Source: Chrysaora quinquecirrha (Eukaryota; Cnidaria; Scyphozoa; Semaeostomeae; Pelagiidae). Taken from it: 64,000 bases of DNA. The stretch is from positions 388,685-452,684 of the forward strand of contig JACTAT010000048.1 of NCBI GenBank assembly GCA_014526335.1, given 5' to 3'. Of the stretch, positions 55,500 to 64,000 are shown in pieces (the stretch's first letter is position 1; each line of letters opens with the position of its first letter). Below the pieces are notes generated by a model, which did not search any database, had not been told where the DNA came from, and saw nothing but the letters and a program-made list of their open reading frames with translations. The position numbers and the translations under genes are program-made.

Positions 55500-56215
55500 C
55501 TGATTGGTAAATTTGTTTCTGAAGTCGAGTACGACAAGAACATTTCCTTGACCAGACCACCATTTTATGTCACGAAAGGTGCGTCAGGATGCTTGATGTG
55601 AGGGAAAAAAGCTGAAGAATTGGGTTTGATAGCTTTGCATGTAAACGAGGTTAAAACTAATTCTACAACTCTTAAAAACTGTAGCAGCGAAATCGAACGT
55701 CAACGCAAGAAATCAAATGCCAAAAACTAACTGTATCATTAACAGTAATGATACAAATATTAATGCGATTTTGAATAATCATCAAGATGTATTTTCGGGA
55801 AATGGAAAATTGGAAGATCATTTGGAGCATACCAGAAAAGCGGGACCAGGGACCTTGAGTGGGACCCAGCGAGGCCCAGGACCCTAGGTGGATCCTTTGA
55901 GGCGGGACCCTGGACCGTTAGTGGGACCTCTATTGAGGCAACCGACTTTGTCAATTTCATAACGTTTCATAACATTCCAGAAGTAAATACTTTATGTAAT
56001 CAAGACCATACTAAACAAGACTGAACATAACCCCAAATTGCAATTAGTGAAACGAGCAATTAAAACAAACTAGTGGAAGGAATCCAAAATAACTCACTTT
56101 TCATCAACATCAAGATTTATCAAGATGTATTTTCGGAAAATGGAAAATTGAGAGATCATTTGGTCCAATTAGATATTGATAAAACTGCAAAACATTTATT
56201 CAACGCCAGCATCGA
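55500..56215 (+). pseudogene. Gypsy protease-RT remnant, partly duplicated
   Basis: Plus-strand pieces: RPPFYVTKGASGCLM, stop, GKKAEELGLIALHV (protease end); NNHQDVFSGNGKLEDHLE (55,775-55,830) and its repeat YQDVFSENGKLRDHLVQLDI (56,115-56,180). The last two are the D-V-F-x-G-x-GKL motif that opens Ty3/gypsy RT. Between the repeats is a GGGACC-rich stretch (55,840-55,935). Stops and the duplication show it is dead. Confidence 0.65.
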
Positions 56216-58969
56216 ATTCTATTTCATATAAGAAAGCAAGTCAACAAAGAATGAGATAATTTATTTGAAGAGGACATAACAGAATCCGATTCAGAGGACG
56301 AGGGAATGCCCTGGGTATCACCCATGGTATCACCTATTGAATCTTGAATCTTTTAACGCCCGCTTTACTATTCCCTGTAAACACTGTCTCCAAACTGGAG
56401 ACTGCAAGCCTTTTTTGTTTTTACAATGCTTCGTTGGCCACTTTTTATCTCTCATAAATTTTTGATTTTGATTTATAAAACAAACTGTACAGAAACACCC
56501 GCCGCTGTACGAAAACTCCCACATCAAATACTGCTAACAAAAAACGATTTTGCAAGTCCCTGAAAAAGTTTTCTGTCTTGAAAATCTATACTTTAACACA
56601 AAAAGGATTGTTCTTAAATAATATAATGATATCTTTGTACATTGAAAAACAGATTGCAAAGTATAGGCCTAAAAAGCTTAACTGTGCGATTACTCCCACC
56701 TCTGTTGTCTGCTGTCTTGTCTTGTAACTTCGAGCGATAACAGTAAACTTAAAAGGAAGGTTAGCAAGAGAAATTGTTGCCCTCGATTATCCGAATTTTT
56801 GGCTTATCCGAACGACCCTCCGTAAAACTGAGTTCAACCTGTTCGGATAATCGAGAATGTACTGCATTTCTCTATATCAAAAATAACACTGATTGCTCTT
56901 CGTTGCAAAGTTGCTGACACTCTCCGCCATTGAAGAACCATAACGAATAAGTGAATCTGGAACTGGACTGTAGCCAAAAAATTAATAATTAGCAAAAAAC
57001 AGGTGGTGGCATTAACCCCCATTAAAGCCGTGCTCTAATCGGCATTTACCGTGCTGTCACCTGCAATGTTCAAACATGATTTGGATGCAAAGAATACCCA
57101 TAGAATATTACGCTGGAAACCTGATTCAACTCAAAATCTGATGAAGTTTGGTAAAATTTGTGGAGGGGCCGTACCTTTATCAACCAAACAGAAAATTCTA
57201 AGAAACAAATATGCAATTTCATTATTTGTTATTGAAATACATTTTATGTCTAACAGGTAATAAAAGAATTACATAGATAAGATATTTATATATTCATATT
57301 TATCAATGTACACATACTTATAATTATATACTATATTTATGTACATTGCAATAATTTTCATACGCCATACGCAAGTATATGAATTAAGATATAACTGATA
57401 AAGAAGGCATTAAGGCACGCCATTGGATCAAACAACTTCGGAATTAAAGTGTGGTAGCTATCAAGATTTGCAGAACTGCAGTAAAGAAGGCACGAGTACC
57501 TATACAGTAATAAAAGTTGATCATTGGGGTCTTTGTTACGCGAGACTTTAGTGGCGTTATTTTTTGGGATGCAGCGTGAAAATTTTTTGTTATTTTTTGC
57601 ATCTATTCATTCTCACGAAACTTTGGCGGAACATTTAATTTTACACACTCTTTTTCCATCTGAACCGACTTGCCTTTTTTCTTGCTACATATTATCATGT
57701 AACTTCAAAGCAAGAATTGTTTGGAATTACGGTACGAAGTTCTGGTGAGGTGTTTTTCTTTTTAATTTCTAAGTTGATTCTTGTCTTCTGTTGTTTATAA
57801 AATAGAATAAAAACTGCAAAAACAATCCTAAGAATTAACGAGAATTTTTTTACTATAACCTAACTGAATTAAACTAAACTAAAATCATTTACAACCGAAA
57901 GAGATCGATAAATACTCAAAATTGCAAAGCAATAATTAAAAAGTTTTCATAAAGAAACTGTCTATTCAACAAAGAGAATTAGAAATGAATGTTCTTTTGA
58001 CTAGAAAAATCCAAGGAAACGATTTCTTTTTTAATATTCTCTATAAAATAAGAAACAAATGTTTGAAAAGACGAACTCAAAACTTGCTATAAACAAAAAA
58101 AGTTTGGGACGGAAACATTTCGGTCAAATAACTTTGGTTAACAACTTTCGGACCTTTTCTGATACCTGTTCTGAAAATTCTGTTTTGCATTTCATGAAGA
58201 ATATTTTCACTGTATTATCATGTATTTTGGAAGTTTGTGTACACTGTGCAGTAATAGTCAGAATTTGGTGTCATACTGTTCTGCTGTAAGTATTTGAATG
58301 AATAATATATTAAAAAGAAGTTTTGGACAACATTTCAGGAGATTTTCAATAATTCGAAAAGTCAAATTTTCGGATAAAATGTTGTCCGAGAGTTTGATTG
58401 TCCGAAACTTGTTAATTTCAATGTATTCGAAATGTCGGATTTGACATATGGCATGTGCAAGGGGGTGACACCTGTGTGACGGTAGGAGATTATTATTATA
58501 TCGAATATTTATACTGGATTAAACACTTCAACTTAAGAGAAGCTGTTATCAACGTGTGTCCAGTAAAAATACACATGTAACTGCCTGGATGATGAGTAAA
58601 TTTGCGACTTTTTTCCGGCTTATGGGTCATCCTCTGTGACTTTTTGGCCGGGTTATAGATCAGTTTGACAGTTTGTGAAATTTCTCCCCTTATATGCAAA
58701 TGTTATGGGAAAATGTTAGCTCTTAGTGAAGCTGTGAATGAAATATATATTCTTTGAAAAGTTTTTTCAATGGTTATTGGGTATCTTTTCAAAACTTGCC
58801 CCATATGGGTCAACCCTCGAGCGAGGCACATACATGACCACCCTTGTTTCGGAGTTACCCCCCTCTCTCGGCAAGTGTAAACATTTTACCACATAAAGGG
58901 ATAATGTTCAGGAAAAAAACCGAAGAAAAAGAAAACGAAAAGAAACACAACAGAACCAACCTCAATCTA
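56216..58969. other. Unassigned, one pogo-like MITE
   Basis: 56,770-56,873 has inverted CTCGATTATCCGAA ends, the right one preceded by CAGTACATT, as in pogo-like MITEs. 58,320-58,440 repeats TGTCCGA words. No gene is recognised. The 3' UTR of the RALGPS-like gene must lie just below 58,970. Confidence 0.45.
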
Positions 58970-59041
58970 TCATAATTTTGTGTCTTCGGAATCATTGTCA
59001 TCATCATCGTCAGACTCTCCAAACGAAATTAGATTTGCAGG
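58970..59041 (-). CDS. RALGPS: RALGPS-like last exon (C-terminus)
   Basis: 24 codons including the stop: PANLISFGESDDDDDNDSED then TKL. Vertebrate RALGPS proteins end with PANLMSFE straight after the PH domain, so the fit in place and sequence is good; the acidic tail is an extension. The acceptor is ATGTAG. It joins in frame after the exon at 60,264-60,358. Confidence 0.85.
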   Translation of the reverse strand, partial: PANLISFGESDDDDDNDSEDTKL

Positions 59042-59159
59042 CTACATTAAAAAAGAACGAAGTTTGAATGAATTTGACAAAACATAGCATACTGAAAGTT
59101 TGAGGCAGCAACACCGATGCAAAACAAAAAGCAACTATGTTTCTTTATCAATTACAATA

Positions 59160-59480
59160 AACAGCGGAAACATTTTCCGGCATACTAATTAGTACTTATT
59201 AGTATGCCCACCGCTGTTTATCGCAAATATTTCCTCTGAAGAAGTCTTGTTTGGCAAGGCGAAACATGAATTTTATCGAGAAACATAGTATTCTTATACC
59301 GTATTAGACATGATAGTCACAACTTATCATGACAAGCGTTTGATATTTAGTTGAACAACGTTTCGGGAGAGATCCGTCTCCCATCATCGGGCGACGTATA
59401 TTCTTATGTTTTGCGTCGCGGTGTTTCTGCCAGGAGCGATATATTTCCTCTTCACCGCAAGAATTCTTTCGTACGCAGGC
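59160..59480 (+). mobile_element. Penelope-like element 3' end with nested hammerhead insertion
   Basis: 59,236-59,275 is a hammerhead-like motif (CTGAAGA, TCTTG/CAAGG stem, GAAAC). 59,412-59,435 (TTGCGTCGCGGTGTTTCTGC) matches the end of the PLE at 12.2 kb (TTGCGCCGCGGTGTTTCTGC). The two parts are separated by a 101-bp insertion at 59,298-59,398. This is a truncated copy of the same family. Confidence 0.75.
59298..59398 (-). ncRNA. 101-bp hammerhead-like insertion with 9-bp TSD
   Basis: It is flanked by perfect TATTCTTAT repeats (59,289-59,297; 59,399-59,407). On the minus strand it contains CCGATGATGGGAGACGGATC, the complementary TCTCTCCC, GAAACGTTG and then GTTCAAC: hammerhead-type core, with stem II of six or more pairs. 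A diverged copy is at 2,220-2,320. Size and direct repeats suggest retrotransposition of a small ribozyme-bearing RNA. Confidence 0.7.
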
Positions 59481-59599
59481 AGACAGACTTTTCTTCTTTA
59501 ATAGCATGAAAACATGGCTGTCTTCAACAATATAGTACATGTGCAACACTTGTTTTAAACAATCAAGCGTATTGCAGTATATTTGTCGTGAATTGCGAA

Positions 59600-60215
59600 C
59601 ACTAGGACAGATTTGTTTCATAAGTGGCTACAACAATAGATAGGACTCGAACCTGGAATGCACGACCATACTGCCATCGACGCTTCCACTGAGCTAGGGA
59701 GTTCAATTAAATCGCCGAGTAACTCTCCAAGTCATACAGCCCAAAGCTATCCTCCTGTTTGACTTTTTCTGTTTCGGCTATGAGCCTTCTTGAACACAAT
59801 ACATATACTGATATACATTTGTCACGAATGGCGAACACTAGGATAGATTTTTCCACAAGTGGCATACCACAATAGATTGCATTCGAACCTGGAATGCATG
59901 GCCTGAGAGTCAACAACGTTTCCACTGAGCAAAAAGGCTCAAAGAAATCACAGAGTAACTCTCCAAGTCATACAGCTCAAGGCTCTCCTTCAGGTTGGCT
60001 TTTTGTGTTTCGGATATGTTGAGCATTCATTATCATACAAATTTATTTATATTTGTCATGAATTGCCTACACCAGGATAGATTTTTCCACTAGCGGGATA
60101 CCACAGTAGGTGGGATTCGAACCTGGGATGCAAGACCTGAGTACTAATGACGTTGCCAATGAGCCAGAGAGCAAAATAAAATCGCCATGTTCGAATCCCA
60201 TCTATTGTGGTAAGA
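59600..60215 (-). repeat. Tandem array of tRNA-derived SINE units
   Basis: Three units of about 235 bp. The B-box complement (TTCGAACCTGG or close) is at 59,646, 59,882 and 60,116. Each unit includes an A-box-like segment and CCACAAGTGGCATACC-like text, and a partial fourth ends near 60,215. Same family as 23.2-24.0 kb. Tandem rather than dispersed organisation is unusual for a SINE. Confidence 0.75.
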
Positions 60216-60263
60216 CAAAGAATAAAACGTTTTAGAGTAATTACGAATGTATTAAAAACTTAC

Positions 60264-60358
60264 AGTTTGTTTTTGTCCCTTTTCAATCGCATCTGCGATG
60301 TGTTTGCACCATAATGATGAGTTAGATGGAGAGCCAGCAATAAATCTATAGACATTGA
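60264..60358 (-). CDS. RALGPS: RALGPS-like exon, end of PH domain
   Basis: A 95-bp exon encodes NVYRFIAGSPSNSSLWCKHI, then ADAIEKGQKQT. It aligns with the RALGPS PH C-terminal helix GN.YKFQ.G......W.KHL..A. The acceptor is TTTGCAG and the donor ACT|GTAAGT. It needs one preceding base from an exon that was not found. Confidence 0.85.
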
Positions 60359-60424
60359 CTGCAAAGGCAAAGAAATTAGTTTTTCAATGCTAGTAAACAG
60401 AGATAGGAGTTGAAATGATAAAAT

Positions 60425-60532
60425 GGTGGATTGGGTGGCCAAGCGGATTAGTCAGTTTCCGTTAGGCAACTGAAGTTAAGCTTGGACGTGTGAGGTAAAC
60501 ATCTGGATGGGTTACTTTCCAGATGGGGCATA
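60425..60532 (+). repeat. 5S rRNA-like SINE, left part
   Basis: AAGTTAAGC, then CTGGATGGGTTACTTTCCAG and (after the insertion) TGCCGCAGCCTT at 61,592. This follows the order of 5S rRNA (AAGCTAAGC, TTGGATGGGAGACC, GTGCTGTAGGC). A pol III 5S-derived SINE (SINE3 type) interrupted by the foldback MITE is the best reading. Confidence 0.45.
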
Positions 60533-61589
60533 CAGTAAAATCAGGACCCTAGGACCATAGGACCATAGGACCCTTAAGTACTAACACCAGATAGGACCAC
60601 TAAGTACTAACACCAGATAGGACCCTTAAGTACTAATTCCACATAAGATCGGAGGGTCATCACCATTTTAAAACAATAGCGCGTGTCATCAGCCTGTCGT
60701 AGCTACTACACCTTCGGCTGTTCATGCTGGGTACCTCAGGACTTCCGTCAACTGCAAGTTCAAATGCGTACGTAGTACTTCCATTACACTGTTTTTTTAA
60801 TAAGGTTTATTTTTAGGCAACTTTTGTCCAGCCCTCAAAGTTGCTTAAATTTTGGACATTTCAGCCCTCATAGTTGCTTAAAAGTTGCTTAACATTTTTA
60901 TACCTAACAAGCAATCCTGACTTTCCGAGTGAAAATAATCAACTGTTAGGCCTTCAATGATTTTTTCGAGTTGTAAAATATAAAATCACATCAAAAGACG
61001 AAAATGAAAACTATGAACAATGGAATGCAATGTAAATTTTTATATTTTGAATGCTGCAACTTGGTTGTTTGTCTTCTTAGTTGCTTGCAGTGATTCAATT
61101 GAACCCTCAACTTGCTTAACTTTAAGGTCAGTCCAGCCCTAGTTGCTTTTTGAGCGGTTGCTTATTTAAAATAAGTGTATGGCGTAGATATTAACAGAAC
61201 TCTTGACATTTTAATGATCCAAAAAAGTTAGCCAAAGTGATAAATCAAAAATTGCGAAAGAGAAGTAAATTTATTTTAATTTATTAATCAAAACATTATT
61301 AATCAAAAAACATTTTCGATCACAACAAAGTGCAAAGACCACATGCCAAGAAACAAAGTTGAACTTGCAGTTGACGGAAGTCCTGAGGTACCCAGCATGA
61401 ACAGCGGAAGGTGTAGTAGCTACGACAGGCTGATGACACGCGCTATTGTTTTAAAATGGTGATGACCCTCCGATCTTATGTGGAATTAGTACTTAAGGGT
61501 CCTATCTGGTGTTAGTACTTAGTGGTCCTATCTGGTGTTAGTACTTAAGGGTCCTATGGTCCTATGGTCCTAGGGTCCCGATTTTACTG
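60533..61589. mobile_element. Foldback pogo-like MITE, 1,057 bp
   Basis: Inverted arms of about 230 bp start CAGTAAAATCAGGACCC and end GGGTCCCGATTTTACTG, flanked by TA (60,531-60,532; 61,590-61,591). GGACCCTTAAGTACTAACAC is repeated three times in each arm. The loop contains the GTTGCTTAA MITE at 60,797-61,169. Confidence 0.9.
60797..61169. mobile_element. GTTGCTTAA-word MITE, copy 2
   Basis: It aligns over its length with 22,265-22,630 (GTTGCTTAA words, CAGCCCTCAAAG, CAACTGTTAGGCC). It is nested in the loop of the foldback MITE. Confidence 0.8.
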
Positions 61590-61728
61590 TATGCCGCAGC
61601 CTTAACGAAATGTCGCGCATGGTAAGTGCAATTTTCCCTTCTGTTCAGTCATCCCAGAGACGTCTGTTAAATCGAGGTTCAATTGGAGTAATTTTTTTCA
61701 AATAAGTATTCAAGGATAGTTAACTCAC

Positions 61729-61819
61729 ATTTTCCCGGTCATGGCCACCAAAGCCACGATATTTTGGAAGAAAATAAACCAGACATGAACCAGTCAAACC
61801 AATCCAATATCGATTCCAT
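61729..61819 (-). CDS. RALGPS: RALGPS-like exon, start of PH domain
   Basis: One base plus 30 codons: WNRYWIGLTGSCLVYFLPKY, then RGFGGHDREN. Compare RALGPS PH: W.RYWVVL.GS.L.YY..K.LRG..R. The acceptor is GTTTCTAG and the donor AAT|GTGAGT. The PH exon that should follow (strands 4-6) was not seen before 60,358; the interval contains the 5S-like SINE and its nested insertions. Confidence 0.85.
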
Positions 61820-62485
61820 CTAGAAACCTGTTCAGAAAAACATTAGGTACATTAGGACTAAACAAAAATAACATCTAATATTTAACCAATTAACTACCCT
61901 TTTCACAAATGGTATTCTGTCTTGCTTCTTTTGGAGCTCATTATTGTGTGGGAATCAAACCATGGTCTTTTGCATGGGCAGCAAATGTGGTAAGACATGA
62001 CAACAAGACCTGGTTTAATTCGTGAGAAACTGCGTCTTAGTTGTTCCTACATCGCAAGGGTACTTGAAGTAAGAACACTTTAGTTACATTTTCAAATAAT
62101 TGCCACTGATATAAAGATTAAAAATTCTGCATCCTTGGAAACTTGCACCACATAAACGTTTTCCAAACCTGTCCCCAAACTTGAAGCACATTTCCGACGC
62201 ATTTCACTCCATCTAAGCTAAGCCCTGAGTTGATAAAAAAATTAGCACCAAACGCAATTTCCCCTGAAATTTTTTATAATGAGCTTAAATGAAGTTTCAA
62301 AATTCTAAAAAACTACTAGGACCCAAAAATAACGTTGGGGTAAAAATTCAAGGAGTTAATTAAAATAACTAAGACAAAATTTTTGTGTTATAATAGAATA
62401 GAAAGGCATCCAAAAAGATACAGCTCGTCAAAATGACGTCTTATGTACACTAGAAAACGTATGACGACAAATACAGAATTAATAC
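61820..62485. other. RALGPS-like intron, nothing recognised
   Basis: No supported feature. Confidence 0.4.
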
Positions 62486-62532
62486 CCTGGGTTTCTGTCC
62501 ATCTTTCAAGTATGTCTTCCGCTTTAAAAAAC
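62486..62532 (-). CDS. RALGPS: RALGPS-like exon, PH domain first strand
   Basis: It reads GFLKRKTYLKDGQKPR with the previous exon's last base, equal to the RALGPS stretch GCLRRKTVLKEGKKP. The acceptor is TTTTTTAG. The donor is untidy: in CCCAGGGTATT the next exon fits in frame only if splicing leaves CCCAG, that is if one G is an error or an unusual donor is used. Confidence 0.8.
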
Positions 62533-62645
62533 CTAAAAAAGTAAGAAATCAACATAAAGTGGAATCCCAATATGACGAACTCATGACATAACAAACTCCC
62601 CTTCACTCCATGAATAACAAATTCTATCACGAAAGACGTTCGTAG

Positions 62646-63078
62646 TTTAACGAGCTACAAACAAACAAGCAAACAAGAAACAAAAAAAAAACAGAAACGA
62701 ACAAAAAAACAAACAAACAAAAACAAACAAACAAACAAGCCAGCAAGAAATAACAAACGAGCAAACAAACAAACAAACAAGCAAACAGACAAACAAGCAA
62801 ACTAACAAACAAACAAAAACAAACAACAACAAACAAACAAACAAAAAAAACCAAGCAAAAGACAACACAGCAAACAAACAAATAACCAAACAAACAAACA
62901 AACAAACAAAAACAAAAACATAAAAACAAACAAAACAAACAAAACAAACAAAAAACAAACAACAAACAAACAAGCAAGCAAACAAACAAGCAAGCAAACA
63001 AACAAGCAAACAAAATAACAAACAAGCAAACAAACAAATAAGCAGAAAGAAAACAAATAAGCAAGCAAGGAAATACAT
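62646..63078. repeat. (AAAC)n-type microsatellite
   Basis: About 430 bp of CAAACAAA with AAGC variants. It creates several long low-complexity minus-strand frames that are not genes. Confidence 0.95.
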
Positions 63079-63241
63079 GTCGAAGGTTTCGTCCAAAGTT
63101 CAATGCTTGAAAATGGCGTCCAGCTGAAACAGCATAATTTGCTTAAGATTCAAAGTTAAATTGTAGACAGCTAGGACATATTTCGCACTGATGAAAATAG
63201 AAAGACTTGAAAATAGAAATATATTCATCATAGAAAGATAC

Positions 63242-63306
63242 CTTGAAGTTTGAAATATGCTTCAGGTATATGTGGTGTTAGTTCATCTCCACTTTCACAA
63301 TCATTA
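63242..63306 (-). CDS. RALGPS: RALGPS-like exon upstream of PH domain
   Basis: 65 bp: NDCESGDELTPHIPEAYFKL then Q and one base. Human RALGPS2 has VTEEYFVLQG before its PH domain, so EAYFKLQG fits. The acceptor is TCTTTCAG and the donor CAAG|GTATC. The RasGEF domain should lie beyond 64,000. Confidence 0.78.
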
Positions 63307-64000
63307 CTGAAAGATATAAGAAATAGCAACCATTAAGGGTGCTTATAAGTCTTTATGGTCTATATGGCAAACGATTAGATGTAAACCAACCCATCCGTCA
63401 ATTTGAGAAGAATTAATCTGAAATTAATTTAGAGTGGAACCTCCATTAAGGGACACCTCTAAACAGCGGACACTTCAAACAACGGACAAATATCTTGGTC
63501 CCAAAAGATCGTTTCTTTGTTAAAAAACCTCCATACAGAGGACACCGTCCATAATATGGAGTTTCCACTGTAATGTGGATATAAACCAGAAGGCGTTGTT
63601 GAAATTTATCAGTCATCATCACTTAAGCCTTCGTTTCAGTTTGCACAAACTCTCTGCTCCCAAAATAAATTGTTCAATATAGAAAAAACGTGAAAATATT
63701 CAAATTTCTATATTGCGGTGTTTTCTCTGTGTTTTCTTAGTTTAGTGTTTGTCCTTTACGGATAAAGGAACTATCAGTTCTAAATATCAATTGTAGAGAT
63801 TTGAAATAGAATAAGAATTTCCAAGGCGGACAGATGTCTACAAATCAAATGATGGCGGCAAAACGAAATTAAATAGAGCATGAAAAATAAGAAATAGGTT
63901 GACAAAGCTTCAGATTTTCTGACTGGGCATTTTTATGAGTATCTGACTGGGAATTTAGATGGGTGTATCTTCTGCATTGATCGATTATCTCGGCTTATCT
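63307..64000. other. RALGPS-like intron with pogo-like MITE
   Basis: 63,432-63,570 is a small MITE with TIRs GAGTGGAACCTCCAT and inverted CAGTGGAAACTCCAT and TA on both sides, as in Tigger/pogo elements. Nothing else is recognised. Confidence 0.65.

Noticed and set aside
60425..60532. Functional 5S rRNA gene
   Set aside because: Only fragments of the internal promoter order are present and the sequence is split by an insertion.
62627..63103. Overlapping minus-strand frames rich in Cys, Leu, Phe and Val
   Set aside because: Translation of the (AAAC)n microsatellite in several frames.

Overview
The window is nuclear DNA from an invertebrate animal. It is AT-rich, contains spliced genes with GT-AG introns, and is dominated by transposable elements. 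Penelope-like, BEL/Pao, P-element, pogo, hAT and Harbinger-like elements occur together. An interspersed repeat starting GGTACTCCCTAATGTAGG resembles one I associate with corals and other cnidarians, so a cnidarian is my best guess, but the sequence does not prove it.

Four host genes can be reconstructed from small exons, all on the minus strand. (1) A GPR107/GPR108-like seven-transmembrane (GOST) protein runs from exon 1 at 28.1 kb to beyond position 1. Seven exons are identified. The exons for the first membrane segments, expected between 7.03 and 0.68 kb, were not found. (2) Copy A of a small secreted protein with DUF4214-like repeats lies at 33.0-30.8 kb. (3) Its paralogue, copy B, lies at 52.4-50.6 kb. 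(4) The 3' half of a RALGPS-like Ral exchange factor lies at 63.3-58.97 kb, covering its PH domain and C-terminus. One expected PH exon was not found.

Most of the remaining DNA is mobile. A Penelope-like element with an intact RT/GIY-YIG ORF lies at 9.2-12.2 kb. A foldback element at 13.23-20.94 kb carries a nested BEL/Pao retrotransposon at 13.99-20.59 kb whose LTRs are nearly identical. A second foldback element lies at 33.3-36.8 kb and contains a pogo-like MITE. A structurally intact P element at 38.5-43.35 kb has two convergent genes, one of them an 881-residue THAP transposase in three exons. Gypsy and DIRS-like remnants, tRNA- and 5S-derived SINE-like repeats, and many MITEs with clear TSDs fill the rest.

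The most unusual pattern is a set of short inverted-repeat elements whose terminal word is repeated many times inside the same element. One group shares the frame CACGC-T(n)-ATAAGNAAC but differs by one base in the repeated word (GTTGCTTAA, GTTCCTTAA, GTTTCTTAA, ATTCTTAA). Other notable points are a 78-bp minisatellite that starts at a splice donor and exists as a single unit in the paralogue, hammerhead-like motifs including a 101-bp nested insertion with a 9-bp TSD, and repeated single-base frameshifts in an otherwise young BEL element that suggest homopolymer errors in the assembly.
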